The notes: a model not told the origin generated them from the sequence alone. Positions 1 through 9,295 are shown, counted from the stretch's first letter. The stretch: 64,000 nt of DNA from Corynebacterium simulans (GCF_001586215.1 NZ_CP014634.1:310001-374000); one strand, 5' to 3'. Translations and numbers: made by a program.

Positions 1-1195
1 CGCCCTCCTTGTACGCGGTGTCAAATTGCTCGCCCACCACGTGGAAAGACAACGGCTGGTCTGGGCCCACGTTGAGCAGCCAGATGCGTACCTTATCGCC
101 CACCTTGGCATGCAGTGGCTCAAGGTCGTACTGATTCGGATAGTAATTAAACGCCATCAGGTCGTACTCGCCGTTTGAGACGCGGTCGGCGTCGGCGCCA
201 TTTTCGTCGCCCAGGAAGATTTCGTCGGCGATCATTGCGTACTCCGCATCGGCGTCGCCAAGCTCTGGCGGATCGATGACCACCGCACCGGCCATGCCGT
301 TGGCAATGTGTAGGCTCATCGGCGCCGTGGAGCAGTGATACATCCAGATGCCGGAGCGATGCGCGGTGAACTCATAAGTCAGGGACTCGCCCGGCGCGAT
401 GGTCTTCATGTTCTCATCCGGGTTGACCTCGCCGGCGTGGAAGTCCACGGAGTGGCCCATGCTTCCCTCGTTCTTGATGGTGATCTTGAACTTATCGCCC
501 ACCTTGCCGCGCAGGGCTGGCCCTGGGGCTTGGCCGTTGAATAGCCACCGCGTTTGTTTTACACCTGGCGCTACCTCGACCTCTTCCTCGGTCATGGTCC
601 AGGTTTCCTCGTGGGTGGTTCCTTCGGCCTTGGCCAAGCGGGCATCGAAAGCCTTGAAGTCGTCGCGCTTCTGGGTGCGCTCCGCCGCACTCGGTACGTC
701 GGGGTGGCTCGCAGAGTGATGGTGCTCGTGCATGGCATCGCCTGCTGTGCCTGCAGCTCCCGCGGCGTCGTCAGTCGTGTTGATCTGGAGCACCATACCC
801 TGTGCTTTGTGCCCGGCGATAGTGCAATAGCCCTGGGTGGATTCGTTGATAATGCCCGCATCGAGCTCAACGGTCTTGCCTGGCTCCACACGGCCGGTCT
901 CGTTGTCACCAATCTTTAGGTCGTGGACCTGGTCGCCGTCGTTGGTGAAGTTGACCACAAGGTGGGCGCCCTGTGGCACGTCAATCGAAGCCGGGACGAA
1001 GGCCATGCCGGAGACTGAGACGTCGACAACGGTCGCTTCCACGCCCGCGCTTTCCGACGCCCTTTGCGCCTTGCCCGTGCTATTAAACACCGCGAGCGCG
1101 ATAACCGCAGCAAGGGCAATGCCGATGAGCAGCCAGGAGGCCCAATTGTTTTGAACCGGCGGCTTCGGAGATTGATTCGAAGAAACGCTGAGCAT
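1..1195 (-). CDS. nirK: Copper-containing nitrite reductase (NirK/AniA type) with N-terminal cupredoxin domain, C-terminus beyond the window
   Basis: Predicted to reduce nitrite to nitric oxide outside the membrane. The start ATG at 1195 directly abuts the stop of the upstream gene. Residues about 14-36 are a hydrophobic membrane anchor. A first cupredoxin domain follows, with a His (VHDL) and then GYCTIAGHKAQGM, a complete type-1 copper ligand set. After an acidic/His-rich linker (HEHHH) comes the NirK domain: HSVDFH supplies the type-1 His, the catalytic Asp and a type-2 His, and YHCSTAPMSLHIANGM supplies the other type-2 His and the type-1 Cys, His and Met. The loop between that Cys and His is the short, AniA-like form. 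The second NirK domain, with the last type-2 His, is only partly inside the window. The extra cupredoxin may donate electrons directly, as proposed for three-domain NirK enzymes. A different multicopper oxidase is possible but less likely given Asp-His spacing. Confidence 0.85.
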   Translation of the reverse strand, partial: MLSVSSNQSPKPPVQNNWASWLLIGIALAAVIALAVFNSTGKAQRASESAGVEATVVDVSVSGMAFVPASIDVPQGAHLVVNFTNDGDQVHDLKIGDNETGRVEPGKTVELDAGIINESTQGYCTIAGHKAQGMVLQINTTDDAAGAAGTAGDAMHEHHHSASHPDVPSAAERTQKRDDFKAFDARLAKAEGTTHEETWTMTEEEVEVAPGVKQTRWLFNGQAPGPALRGKVGDKFKITIKNEGSMGHSVDFHAGEVNPDENMKTIAPGESLTYEFTAHRSGIWMYHCSTAPMSLHIANGMAGAVVIDPPELGDADAEYAMIADEIFLGDENGADADRVSNGEYDLMAFNYYPNQYDLEPLHAKVGDKVRIWLLNVGPDQPLSFHVVGEQFDTAYKEG

Positions 1196-2395
1196 TTAGT
1201 TCTCCAGTCTTTTCTGCTTGTAAACGGCCACTACGATGGCCAAGACGTTGGTGATAAGGCCAAGCCCCATCATGATAAGCCCGGCAACATCCGCGCCGAG
1301 TAAGCACAACACTGCGCCCAAGTTGATAAGCACCAAACGCGCATAACCGCCGCGGTCAGCGACTTTTCGCCCTAGTGTGACTTTCGCCAGACCGCCGCCC
1401 AACAGGGTGGGCAGGAGGTGATGCAGCACGCCGATGACCAATTGCAACAGGCCAGCGCCGACGAAGGCGGGCATGAGCAACAACGTCACCGCGCGCGGGT
1501 AGACGCCGATGACGGCGCACACCGCGTCCGCAGCGCACAAGCTGAGCATCCACAGCAGGCCCGCCTGCACGGAGACGGCAGCAGTGGTCTGCTGCGGGTT
1601 TCCCGCCACCACCGTGGCCAGGATGGGCTGAATGATGAGAATCGCGGCGAGCACGACGAGCAACTGGGCCATGCCCGCTGCCCGTGTAAGCCCCACCGCG
1701 TAAAGCCCCACCGCGAGGGCGAGGCCTACGCAGTGCACCGTAAGTACCCGGGAACAGCGGGCGCGCGCTGCCGGGGCGATCTTGGTGCCCGACAGCGTGG
1801 GCAGCAGCGTGACCACAGTTCCGAGGATGGTCAGCCAGGCAAAGCCCCACACCATTCCGCGGGAGTGCGCGGCGACCAGCAGTGAGTAGTTGCCCACACC
1901 GTTACCCGCCAAAATGACCATCACGACTGAGGCCACCAAGAACACGGCGGCCGTAATGTAGAAAGGTACTGTCACGGCAAAAGAACCCGCAAGCGAGCCT
2001 TTGAGCGCGCGGTAGATGTCCCACGCGTGCCAGAAGAAGGTGACGATGATGAGAAGCGAGGCGGCGTCGGAAAGCGGGCCCCAATCATAGCCCGCACGAT
2101 CGACGAGCAGGAGGACCAAGCCCACCTGAATTAGCGCCACGCGCCAGGCCACCGACTTGTAGCCACGGGCCTGCATGCGGGTCAGTGCCTCAGTAAAGTG
2201 CGTGGAATACACGATGATCGCCGTGGTCATCGCGCCAATCGTGAACGGGTGAATGAGTTCCCACCACACCACGTTGGCACCGAGATTTCCTGCCACGTTG
2301 ATGGCAACGCCCACCACCACCCAGAAGCCAATGACGCTCGCTGCAATCGTGTGCCAACGTCCGCGGGCGGCTAAAGATACGTCAGCGATGTGCAC
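1196..2395 (-). CDS. Polytopic membrane protein of the nitrite reductase cluster
   Basis: A 399-residue integral membrane protein with about ten to twelve hydrophobic helices. It has scattered intramembrane histidines: HPFTIGAMTTAIIVYSTHF near residues 50-70, AAHSRGMVWGF in the middle, and VLHHLLPTLLGG near the C-terminus. Such histidines recall haem/copper-binding membrane proteins of the NnrS or haem-copper-oxidase-like type, but I do not recognise the family with certainty. Its stop codon touches the nirK start and its own start overlaps the upstream gene by 14 bases, so the three genes look like one operon read leftward. A role in NO or copper handling for NirK is inferred from context only. 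Confidence 0.6.
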   Translation of the reverse strand: MHIADVSLAARGRWHTIAASVIGFWVVVGVAINVAGNLGANVVWWELIHPFTIGAMTTAIIVYSTHFTEALTRMQARGYKSVAWRVALIQVGLVLLLVDRAGYDWGPLSDAASLLIIVTFFWHAWDIYRALKGSLAGSFAVTVPFYITAAVFLVASVVMVILAGNGVGNYSLLVAAHSRGMVWGFAWLTILGTVVTLLPTLSGTKIAPAARARCSRVLTVHCVGLALAVGLYAVGLTRAAGMAQLLVVLAAILIIQPILATVVAGNPQQTTAAVSVQAGLLWMLSLCAADAVCAVIGVYPRAVTLLLMPAFVGAGLLQLVIGVLHHLLPTLLGGGLAKVTLGRKVADRGGYARLVLINLGAVLCLLGADVAGLIMMGLGLITNVLAIVVAVYKQKRLEN

Positions 2396-3449
2396 GTCGT
2401 GCCTCCCGGATGGTCAAAACAAAGCCACTTAAAACGAACAGCAGCACCGCCACCACGTTAGTCATACCGCCTACCTGATACACCCCGGTGTGAACAACGA
2501 TATCCGCGCCGACGCGCACCACGAGGCCCGCGTGCAGTAGCACCACTGGCACATAGAGAACGGGGTTATAGGGCAGCTTCTTTCGAATGACAGACGTCAA
2601 GATGATCGGTGCGTGCGCAAAGATCATGGACATGACAAAGCCCAAGAAAACAGTGTGCACCGAAGCGTCGTAACTAAAGCCGCTGACCTGCCCCATACCG
2701 AGCCACGCCAGTCCAGCTAGCGCCAGCCAGAAGTAACCGGCCAGCATGCAGGCTGCGGAATATTGGGGCAGTCCCTTAGCGCGCACGAGGTTCTTGGCCA
2801 CGTCCACGCGCACAGTGGTCAAGGAGATGGCAAGCAAAAGCGCACCCATCAGGCGGTAGCCCACTGCGGGCACGAGGATGTAGATAACTCCCGCGGCTGC
2901 CAGGGCGAGGACCAAGGCAGTGATGAGGTTTTCCGCGCGAGTGCCGGCCATGGTCACGCGGGCGAGCTCCATACGTTCGCCGATGATGGTGGCGACGACG
3001 TAGAGGACGCACAGCGGCATGGCCGTAGCAAAGGAGGGAGTCATCGCCCACAGTAAGGAAGCGGCGACTCCCCCAATCACGCCGGCAGCCTGGACGAGGA
3101 CAGCGAGGGTGGGCTGGCGGCGATGGACCTCCAGATAGATAAAGCCCAGGACGAGGAAGCTCAGTGCAAAGCACACCGCGGGTACGGGTCGCGTTACCCC
3201 GACGAGGAGCGTTAGCACTGCCAGCACGTGAAAGGCCGGGCCCGCCCAGGCCCACGTCTTCTTCACTGCGACGGCACGCTCCAAGCCGATGGCGCCGCCC
3301 ACGAAACCGAACACCATCAGCGGGCCATGGGCGTTGGTCACTGCGCTGGCTGGGGCAACGCCCAGCAGTGAGGCACCGGCGAAAAGACCGACGAGCAACG
3401 CCGCGCCGGCGAATGCCAGGAACACGAAACGATGCGCTATATTTTTCAC
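2382..3449 (-). CDS. NnrS-like membrane protein
   Basis: A 355-residue polytopic protein. Near its N-terminus it has NAHGPLMVFGFVGGAIGLERAVA, resembling the HxHE/MxxGF...G signature of NnrS proteins, which are haem- and copper-containing membrane proteins linked to nitric oxide tolerance. A second conserved-looking segment near residue 260 is SVHTVFLGFVMSMIFAHAPII. The GTG at 3449 was chosen as start because the reading frame further upstream runs antisense through the DUF2249 gene and has no transmembrane character. It heads the leftward operon with the next membrane protein and nirK, and diverges from the DUF2249 gene across a 75-base gap. Assignment to NnrS is by motif resemblance and context. 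Confidence 0.6.
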   Translation of the reverse strand: MKNIAHRFVFLAFAGAALLVGLFAGASLLGVAPASAVTNAHGPLMVFGFVGGAIGLERAVAVKKTWAWAGPAFHVLAVLTLLVGVTRPVPAVCFALSFLVLGFIYLEVHRRQPTLAVLVQAAGVIGGVAASLLWAMTPSFATAMPLCVLYVVATIIGERMELARVTMAGTRAENLITALVLALAAAGVIYILVPAVGYRLMGALLLAISLTTVRVDVAKNLVRAKGLPQYSAACMLAGYFWLALAGLAWLGMGQVSGFSYDASVHTVFLGFVMSMIFAHAPIILTSVIRKKLPYNPVLYVPVVLLHAGLVVRVGADIVVHTGVYQVGGMTNVVAVLLFVLSGFVLTIREARRAHR

Positions 3450-3485
3450 AAGTTTTATCGTACTAATATTGGGGCTAAGGTGAAA

Positions 3486-3502
3486 CTCGAAACACTTTCG
3501 AG
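3486..3502. promoter_or_regulatory. 17-bp perfect inverted repeat in the divergent nir/DUF2249 promoter region
   Basis: CTCGAAA-CAC-TTTCGAG is a perfect 7-bp inverted repeat with a 3-base spacer. It lies in the 75-base gap between the leftward nir operon (start 3449) and the rightward DUF2249 gene (start 3525). A -10-like TACTAAT at 3460-3466 precedes it on the plus strand. Its place suggests an operator for the divergent promoters. The cognate regulator is unknown; the Fe-S-type regulator at 6340-7035 is a candidate. Confidence 0.45.
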
Positions 3503-3524
3503 CACCTCCAACGAAAGGAACATC

Positions 3525-3785
3525 ATGCAACTGCCTATCTCTGATGCGCACAAGGGCAACGACATCCCTACCCTGAACGCCTCTGAAATTCCGCACGCAG
3601 TCCGCCACGGCGCCATCCACGGCGCGCTCGGCACCCTCAACGTTGGCGAGTCGATGGTCCTCATCGCGCCACACAACCCGGTGCCACTGCTCAAGGAGAT
3701 CGAGGCACGCGACGAGTCCTTCGACCTTGCCTACCTCAAGGAAGAACCACAGGATTTCCACATCAAGTTCACCCGCACCGCCTAG
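3525..3785 (+). CDS. DUF2249-type small protein
   Basis: An 86-residue soluble protein; the ATG at 3525 follows a clear ribosome site (GAAAGGA, 3512-3518). The sequence contains IPHAVRHGAIHGALGTLNVGESMVLIAPHNPVPLL and ends in DFHIKFTRTA, the layout of DUF2249/TusA-like domains. Those domains often accompany NO-responsive, hemerythrin and denitrification genes. Several histidines could bind metal. It is transcribed away from the nir operon from a shared intergenic region and lies 16 bases before modA. The function is unproven; a role in NO stress or molybdenum/sulfur handling is inference. Confidence 0.7.
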   Translation: MQLPISDAHKGNDIPTLNASEIPHAVRHGAIHGALGTLNVGESMVLIAPHNPVPLLKEIEARDESFDLAYLKEEPQDFHIKFTRTA

Positions 3786-3801
3786 TGCTGGCGTAAGTTA
3801 G

Positions 3802-4524
3802 ATGGCTATGAAGAAGCTCCTTGCCCCGCTCATTGCATCGACACTTGCGGCTCTGTCGCTGAGCGCCTGCGCCAGCGACCCCGCGGAACTCAACGTTTTT
3901 GCTGCGTCCTCGACGCGTGTGCTGAACGATGCCCTCACGGCCACCACCCCAGTGCTTATCAACAACGGCGGATCGGCATCCCTCGTCGATCAGATTCACC
4001 AAGGAGCACCGGCAGACCTCCTCATCACGGCCTCAGAAAAGACCATGGACAAAGCCGTGGACAACGGCGATGTGGACAAGCCCCGCCTGCTGGCCACCAA
4101 CACCATGGTCATGGTGGTCCCGCCTGGTAACCCGGCAGGGATTTCCTCGGTCCGGGACTTGCGCGAGGAGGACTACTTCGTGCGCTGCGATCCATCCGTG
4201 CCCTGCGGCGACATCGCGGACAAGATCATGGAGGACCTCCACCTCACCATCACTCCCGATTCGGAAGAAGGCCAGGTAGCTGACGTCGTGGGCAAGGTCG
4301 CCAGCGGCGAAGCCGACGCCGGCTTTGTCTACTCCACGGACGCCGCGGCCAACCCAGACCTCGAGGTCATCCCCATCGAGGGCGCAGAGAAGTTCCGCAA
4401 CAAGATTATGGGCGCGGTGGTCACGCACACCGAGCGACGCGACGCTGCCGAGCAATTACTGGATACGCTCTCTGACGACTTTGATGAAACCTGGACGCAG
4501 TACGGCTTCCAACCCGCCGACTAA
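3802..4524 (+). CDS. modA: Molybdate ABC transporter substrate-binding lipoprotein ModA
   Basis: A 240-residue lipoprotein that should capture molybdate (or tungstate) for the adjacent ModBC protein. It has a signal peptide ending in the lipobox LSAC. The mature part starts LNVFAASSTRVLNDAL, the family's Ser/Thr oxyanion-binding start. It continues with NNGGSASLVDQIHQGAPADLLI (the SGxLxxQIxxGAPAD motif) and the CDPSVPCG motif near residue 130. An ATG six bases downstream is an alternative start. Molybdate supports the molybdopterin enzymes such as nitrate reductase, which fits the nitrite reductase next door. Confidence 0.88.
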   Translation: MAMKKLLAPLIASTLAALSLSACASDPAELNVFAASSTRVLNDALTATTPVLINNGGSASLVDQIHQGAPADLLITASEKTMDKAVDNGDVDKPRLLATNTMVMVVPPGNPAGISSVRDLREEDYFVRCDPSVPCGDIADKIMEDLHLTITPDSEEGQVADVVGKVASGEADAGFVYSTDAAANPDLEVIPIEGAEKFRNKIMGAVVTHTERRDAAEQLLDTLSDDFDETWTQYGFQPAD

Positions 4525-4534
4525 ACTGCTCTGC

Positions 4535-6220
4535 ATGGCTTCTCGAGAAACCCCCACCCGCGCCCCGTGGCCCTTCGCCATCGTGGGCGCCGTGGCGGTT
4601 TTATACGTTGCTATTCCCGTCGTGGCACTAGCAACGCGCGTGCCATGGTCCCGTCTCGGGGCGGTCGTCGGTCAAGACTCCACCCGCGACTTGCTGCGCG
4701 TGACTTTGGGTTCTGCGGTCTTGGCCACCGTCCTTGCCACGTTCCTGGGCGTCGGGCTCGCCATGTGGCTCCACGGCCTCAAACGCATGGGCCAGGCTGT
4801 GCGCCTGCTGGTCTACCTTCCGCTGGCCATGCCGCCGGTGGTGGGTGGCCTAGCGCTAAGCGCGGCACTCGGTCGGCGCGGGCTTTTGGCCCCGCTTCTC
4901 GACGCCCTCCACTTGAAGTTCGCCTTTGCCTTTGCCGGTGTGGTCACAGCGCATACTTTCGTGGCGCTGCCCTTCGTGGTGGTGGCGGTGGACTCGGCAT
5001 TACGCCACATTGACCAGGAGGTATCCACCTCAGCGCGCCGGGTGGGAATGTCACGGTGGGCGGTATGGCAGAAGATCACGCTGCCTACCATTGCGCCCTC
5101 CATCTTTACCGGCGCCGTTCTGGCCTGCGCGCGCAGTCTGGGCGAGTTTGGCACCACGATTACCTTCGCTGGTTCGTCGCCAGGTATTACGCGCACGATG
5201 TCGAGCGGCATCTACTTAGAACGCGAGGCCAGCGCGGACAACGCCTATGCTCTCTCCGCCGTGCTCATCGGCCTAGCCGTGCTTTGTTTAGCACTCGCGG
5301 GCCTGCCCACGCTGCTGCGCAAGGAACCAGCGCCACGGGCACACGCACAAGGCCCACTTGATATCGAAAAGCTCCGCGAGCTAAGCAGGCCGCAGCAAAG
5401 CCGCGAACTCACGCCGTTCCGGCCCCATGCCACGACTGCCGTGGTGGGCGTTAACGGCGCGGGCAAGACAACGCTGCTGCGCCGCATCGCTGACTCCTCC
5501 GACAGCGTCATGCTCACCCAGAAGCCCGCATTGCCGCCGCTGTCCACAGTGACCGAGGCGATCACCATGGTCACCGGTGTCGAGGACGTTACCGCGCAGC
5601 TCATTTCCGCTGCCGGGTTAGATGAGATCGCCCACGTCAAGGTGCGGGACCTCTCCGGCGGACAAGCAGCACAAGCCGCCTTGGTACGCGCTTTGGCCGC
5701 GCGGCAGGCAGTGCTACTACTCGACGAACCCCTGGCTGCAGTGGACGCCGCTGCCGCCGCACAATGGCGCCGCCTGCTTGCTGCCGCGGCGCACGACCGC
5801 ACCACGGTCCTCGTCACCCACAATGTTCTCGACCTTCTCAGCCTGGCCGATGACATCGCGGTGGTGGAAAAAGGCGAAATTCTTGCACACGCCCCTCGCC
5901 AGGACGTCGTCAATGCTCCGCCCAACCGCTTCGTGGCGCAGTTACTTGGCCGCAGCGTCATCCGCGGCAACCAGGTTGCAGGCGCGCTGCAGCCCGATCC
6001 GCAGGGCGACACAACGCTCGTCCTAAGCAACAGCGACGTCGTGCTTTCCCCTTCCGGAAGCATCACTGCCACCGTGCTGGATTTGCGAGCTATCTCCTTA
6101 GACCGGGCCGTCGTTACCCTGGACTTGGGCGGGCAATCTGTAGACGCCGAAATCTCGGTCACCGAGGCAACAAAGCTCGTCGTCGGCGGGCAAGTCCACT
6201 GCTCCATCCTCACTAATTAG
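4535..6220 (+). CDS. modB: Fused molybdate ABC transporter permease and ATPase (ModB-ModC)
   Basis: A single 561-residue protein combining two subunits normally encoded separately. Residues 1-260 are a ModB permease of about five to six helices with the EAA loop (STSARRVGMSRWAVWQKITLP) and the SLGEFG motif. Residues about 285-470 are a ModC ATPase with Walker A VGVNGAGKTTLL, signature LSGGQAAQAALVRALA, Walker B VLLLDEPLAAVDA and H-loop VTHN. The C-terminal 90 residues are a TOBE/Mop-like molybdate-binding domain. The ATG at 4535 is 10 bases after the modA stop; the frame is open further upstream but only in modA antiphase. The ATPase domain is somewhat short, with a compressed Walker A-to-signature segment. 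Operon with modA. Confidence 0.87.
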   Translation: MASRETPTRAPWPFAIVGAVAVLYVAIPVVALATRVPWSRLGAVVGQDSTRDLLRVTLGSAVLATVLATFLGVGLAMWLHGLKRMGQAVRLLVYLPLAMPPVVGGLALSAALGRRGLLAPLLDALHLKFAFAFAGVVTAHTFVALPFVVVAVDSALRHIDQEVSTSARRVGMSRWAVWQKITLPTIAPSIFTGAVLACARSLGEFGTTITFAGSSPGITRTMSSGIYLEREASADNAYALSAVLIGLAVLCLALAGLPTLLRKEPAPRAHAQGPLDIEKLRELSRPQQSRELTPFRPHATTAVVGVNGAGKTTLLRRIADSSDSVMLTQKPALPPLSTVTEAITMVTGVEDVTAQLISAAGLDEIAHVKVRDLSGGQAAQAALVRALAARQAVLLLDEPLAAVDAAAAAQWRRLLAAAAHDRTTVLVTHNVLDLLSLADDIAVVEKGEILAHAPRQDVVNAPPNRFVAQLLGRSVIRGNQVAGALQPDPQGDTTLVLSNSDVVLSPSGSITATVLDLRAISLDRAVVTLDLGGQSVDAEISVTEATKLVVGGQVHCSILTN

Positions 6221-6339
6221 GGGGAAGTAGCTCCACGTAGTGGCACATATCGCACCTCTATCATTGTCTTTTCTACGGGTCAGCGCTGTATCGTCATTAT
6301 TAACAACTGATAACCCTTATAAATTATTTGAGGAGAAAC

Positions 6340-7035
6340 ATGCCTGTCCATGCACCGCGGTCCTCCACAGAACTTTTCCCAGAAGCACTACGCCTGTCAC
6401 CCAAACAGCGAGAAGTTTTAAACGTTCTGCAGGAATATCCGCAAGGAGCACGCGCGGCGGACATCGCCAAAGACATGGACATGCATGTCAATACCGCGCG
6501 CGGCCACCTCGATGAGCTGGTACATGTAGGCGCAGTCCGCGTTATTACCGCACCAGCCAAGGGCCGCGGACGCCCTTCGCTGATTTTCCAGGTGCGCATC
6601 CCTGATAACCGCTCAGTGGCAGAAGAATACGTCACCCTCATTAGCGTTTTGGCAGAGATGTTGGCAGATAAGGAAGAGCTCAACGATTACGCCTCCGAAC
6701 AGGCACGCGCAATTGGCCGCAAGTGGGCTACCTCAACACACCAGGACCAGTTCCCCTCCGCCAACGCGCTGACCCCGCTATATCGCAAGATGCGCGATAT
6801 GGGATTTGACCCCACTGCATCGGCTACCGAGCTCGAAGAAAAGGGTCAGACCGACATGGAGCTGCATGCCTGCCCGTTCGTAGCGGCAGGCATCAAGCCC
6901 TCCCCGTTCGTCTGCGCTATCCACGATGGTTTCTTGGAACAAACCGCAGCCGATTCAGGCGAGCACCTCTCGCTTACCCTGGTTCCGAAGTCAGGCAACG
7001 GAACCTGCTGCGTAAACGTCAAGCAGACTGCTTAA
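6340..7035 (+). CDS. Cys-rich winged-helix regulator, SufR/ArnR-like, probable Fe-S sensor
   Basis: A 231-residue transcription factor; ATG 6340 follows AGGAGA at 6331-6336. Residues 20-75 form a winged helix ([42 protein letters not shown]). The C-terminal half has [23 protein letters not shown] and later GNGTCCVNV, so Cys residues are arranged as in SufR-type regulators that bind an Fe-S cluster. Corynebacteria have a related NO-responsive Fe-S repressor, ArnR, that controls nitrate reductase and flavohaemoglobin. Position at the end of the nir-mod block makes NO or O2 sensing plausible (inference). It converges on thrB, with stop codons overlapping by two bases. Confidence 0.72.
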   Translation: MPVHAPRSSTELFPEALRLSPKQREVLNVLQEYPQGARAADIAKDMDMHVNTARGHLDELVHVGAVRVITAPAKGRGRPSLIFQVRIPDNRSVAEEYVTLISVLAEMLADKEELNDYASEQARAIGRKWATSTHQDQFPSANALTPLYRKMRDMGFDPTASATELEEKGQTDMELHACPFVAAGIKPSPFVCAIHDGFLEQTAADSGEHLSLTLVPKSGNGTCCVNVKQTA

Positions 7036-7961
7036 GCCCGCGCTGCATGGACCTCGACCGGGCCTGCGACCTCCAACGGGAGTACTCGCAGGCCCGCTTC
7101 GCGTGCATCCTGCAAGATTGATTCCTCGATAGGCTCAGTGTGCAGCACCATCGCGGTAGGGCCCGCACCTGAAAGATAGGCTGCATAGCCACGGTTGCGC
7201 AGACGGTTGACCCATTCCGCGGTAATGGGCAACACATCAGCACGATAAGGCTGGTGCAGCCTGTCACGGGTGCCTTCCCACAACAGTTCCGGATACTTCT
7301 GCAGTGCGACGACCTGCACGGCAGTGCGCGAGACGTTGAAGGAAGCATCGCCGTGCGTCACGTGCGAAGGCAGCACGCGGCGGACGGCTTGGGTGGAGGC
7401 ATGGAAATCCGGTACCAAGGCTGTGGCCTGGATGGATTCGTGTACATCCACACTGACAGCGCGATATTCTGGCAAAGATCGGCCGTCTACCGGCACTGTG
7501 GTCCAGGAGACCACGGCATTGCCTAGCACGGATGCCGCGGCGTTATCGGGGTGGCCCTCAAAAGCCGAAGACAGCTGCACTAGCTGATCGCTGTTTAGCG
7601 GTGAGCCTGCCAAGGCATTGCCCGCTGCAACGCCGGCGACGGCAGCGGCGGCCGAAGAACCAAGACCACGCGACTGTGGGATGTTGTTATTGCAGGTAAC
7701 GCGCAGACCCGGCGCCGCAGCATCCGCCGCATTCAGCGCGGAACGGATGGCTTTAACCACCAGATGAGAGTCATCGCGTGGCAAGTCCTCTGCTCCCTCA
7801 CCGAAGATTTCTACCTCCAGCCCAGCGGGGATGACCTCAACCTCGACGGTGTCATAAAGGCTCAGCGCAATGCCGAGGGTGTCATAGCCGGGGCCCAGAT
7901 TAGCTGAGGAAGCAGGGACTTTTACCGTGGCCCCCACGCCTACCTCTACCTCCGTGCTCAC
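7032..7961 (-). CDS. thrB: Homoserine kinase
   Basis: Phosphorylates L-homoserine to O-phosphohomoserine in threonine synthesis; cytosolic GHMP kinase. At 309 residues it has the family length, with the N-terminal [16 protein letters not shown] motif, the ATP-binding loop [16 protein letters not shown] around residue 95, and the C-terminal [11 protein letters not shown] motif. Its start overlaps the hom stop by four bases (ATGA), so hom and thrB form a translationally coupled operon, as in other corynebacteria. Confidence 0.97.
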   Translation of the reverse strand: MSTEVEVGVGATVKVPASSANLGPGYDTLGIALSLYDTVEVEVIPAGLEVEIFGEGAEDLPRDDSHLVVKAIRSALNAADAAAPGLRVTCNNNIPQSRGLGSSAAAAVAGVAAGNALAGSPLNSDQLVQLSSAFEGHPDNAAASVLGNAVVSWTTVPVDGRSLPEYRAVSVDVHESIQATALVPDFHASTQAVRRVLPSHVTHGDASFNVSRTAVQVVALQKYPELLWEGTRDRLHQPYRADVLPITAEWVNRLRNRGYAAYLSGAGPTAMVLHTEPIEESILQDAREAGLRVLPLEVAGPVEVHAARA

Positions 7962-9295
7962 AGCTGGCCACCGTCCAGGCGGATAACGGAGTGGACCGCC
8001 TTGACATCATCAAGCTGGCCCAGCTCCTCAACGATGCCCTGCATCTCATGCTCCAACGCGGTGTGGGTGACCACGATGAGGCGAGCGATTCCGTCGCCGT
8101 CTTTCTGGCGCACAGTGCGCAGGGAGACGTTGTGCTTGGCAAATAGCGCGGAGATCGCAGAGAGCACGCCTGTGCGGTCTACGACTTCCATATCGATGTG
8201 ATAGCGGGTGTATACCTCACCAAAGTCTGCTATCGGCAGGTTAGCGTAGGTGTTCTCCCCCGGTGCACGGCCGCCGTGGACGATGTTGCGGGAGGCGCCG
8301 ACGACGTCGCCAAGCACCGCGGACGCCGTCGGGTTACCGCCGGCACCGTTGCCGTAGAACATCAGGGAGCCAGCTGCCTCGGCTTCGACGAAGATAGCGT
8401 TATAGGACTTGCTGACGGAGGCCAGCGGGTGCTCCTTAGGGACCAAGGTCGGGTGCACGCGTGCGTTGACGGACTCATTGCCTTCCGCATCACGCAGGCG
8501 CTCGCAGATGGCCAGCAGCTTGATGGAATAGCCTGCCTGCTGTGCGGCGGCAATATCCTCAGCAGTGATGTTGGAAATGCCCTCGCAATAAACATCGTCG
8601 AAGGTAACGCGGGTATGAAAGCCCAACGACGCGAGGATGGCCGCCTTCGAGGCGGCATCATGGCCCTCGACATCGGCAGTTGGATCGGCCTCGGCATAGC
8701 CTAGCCGCGTGGCCTCAGCGAGCGCGTCCGCGTAGGAGGCGCCCGTGGACTCCATCGCGTCCAAAATAAAGTTGGTGGTGCCGTTGACGATGCCGGAAAT
8801 GCGTTGAATCTGGTCGCCCGCGAGCGAACGGCGCAGCATTCCCACGACCGGGATGGCAGCAGCCACTGCAGCCTCGAAGTAGAGGTCCACGCCAGCGTTA
8901 TCGGCGGCTTCTGCCAGCTCGTCCGCATGAGCAGCCACCAGCGCCTTGTTCGCGGTAACCACAGACTTACCGGCGTTCAGCGCAGCCAGCACGAGCTCGC
9001 GGGGGAAATCGATACCGCCGATGACCTCGACAACCAAGTCGATGTCGTCGCGCATGACTAGGGCCTTCGCATCGTCGGTAAGCAGATCCTTCGGCACGCC
9101 AGGACGCAGCTTATTTTTGTTCTGCACGGCGACGCCGCGGATTTCTGCGGGACCGCCGATGCGGTGGGCAAAGGCATCAGCGTTTTCCCCCAGCAGGCGG
9201 AAGACCTCGGCACCAACGGTGCCGAAACCAAGCAGCGCGATGCCTACAGCTTCGCCTTCGCCTTTACCAGTGCGGATCTTGGTCTGTGAAGTCAT
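7958..9295 (-). CDS. hom: Homoserine dehydrogenase
   Basis: Reduces aspartate semialdehyde to homoserine, the branch point to threonine and methionine. At 445 residues it matches corynebacterial Hom. It shows the NAD(P)-binding Rossmann motif [13 protein letters not shown] near residue 24, the [11 protein letters not shown] substrate region near 168, the AxGDVGxLDxxx-like stretch [18 protein letters not shown], and a C-terminal ACT domain ([23 protein letters not shown]), which in C. glutamicum mediates threonine feedback inhibition. It is the first gene of the hom-thrB operon, with its own promoter region in the 111 bases before it. Confidence 0.97.
   Translation of the reverse strand: MTSQTKIRTGKGEGEAVGIALLGFGTVGAEVFRLLGENADAFAHRIGGPAEIRGVAVQNKNKLRPGVPKDLLTDDAKALVMRDDIDLVVEVIGGIDFPRELVLAALNAGKSVVTANKALVAAHADELAEAADNAGVDLYFEAAVAAAIPVVGMLRRSLAGDQIQRISGIVNGTTNFILDAMESTGASYADALAEATRLGYAEADPTADVEGHDAASKAAILASLGFHTRVTFDDVYCEGISNITAEDIAAAQQAGYSIKLLAICERLRDAEGNESVNARVHPTLVPKEHPLASVSKSYNAIFVEAEAAGSLMFYGNGAGGNPTASAVLGDVVGASRNIVHGGRAPGENTYANLPIADFGEVYTRYHIDMEVVDRTGVLSAISALFAKHNVSLRTVRQKDGDGIARLIVVTHTALEHEMQGIVEELGQLDDVKAVHSVIRLDGGQL

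Noticed and set aside
3450..3761. Upstream extension of the NnrS-like gene (about 104 more residues)
   Set aside because: It runs antisense through the DUF2249 gene, which has its own ribosome site and family features, and it lacks transmembrane or conserved character.
5245..6213. 322-codon open frame on the minus strand
   Set aside because: Antisense to the fused ModB-ModC gene. Its Ser/Arg/Ala-rich composition is typical of a shadow frame in GC-rich coding sequence.
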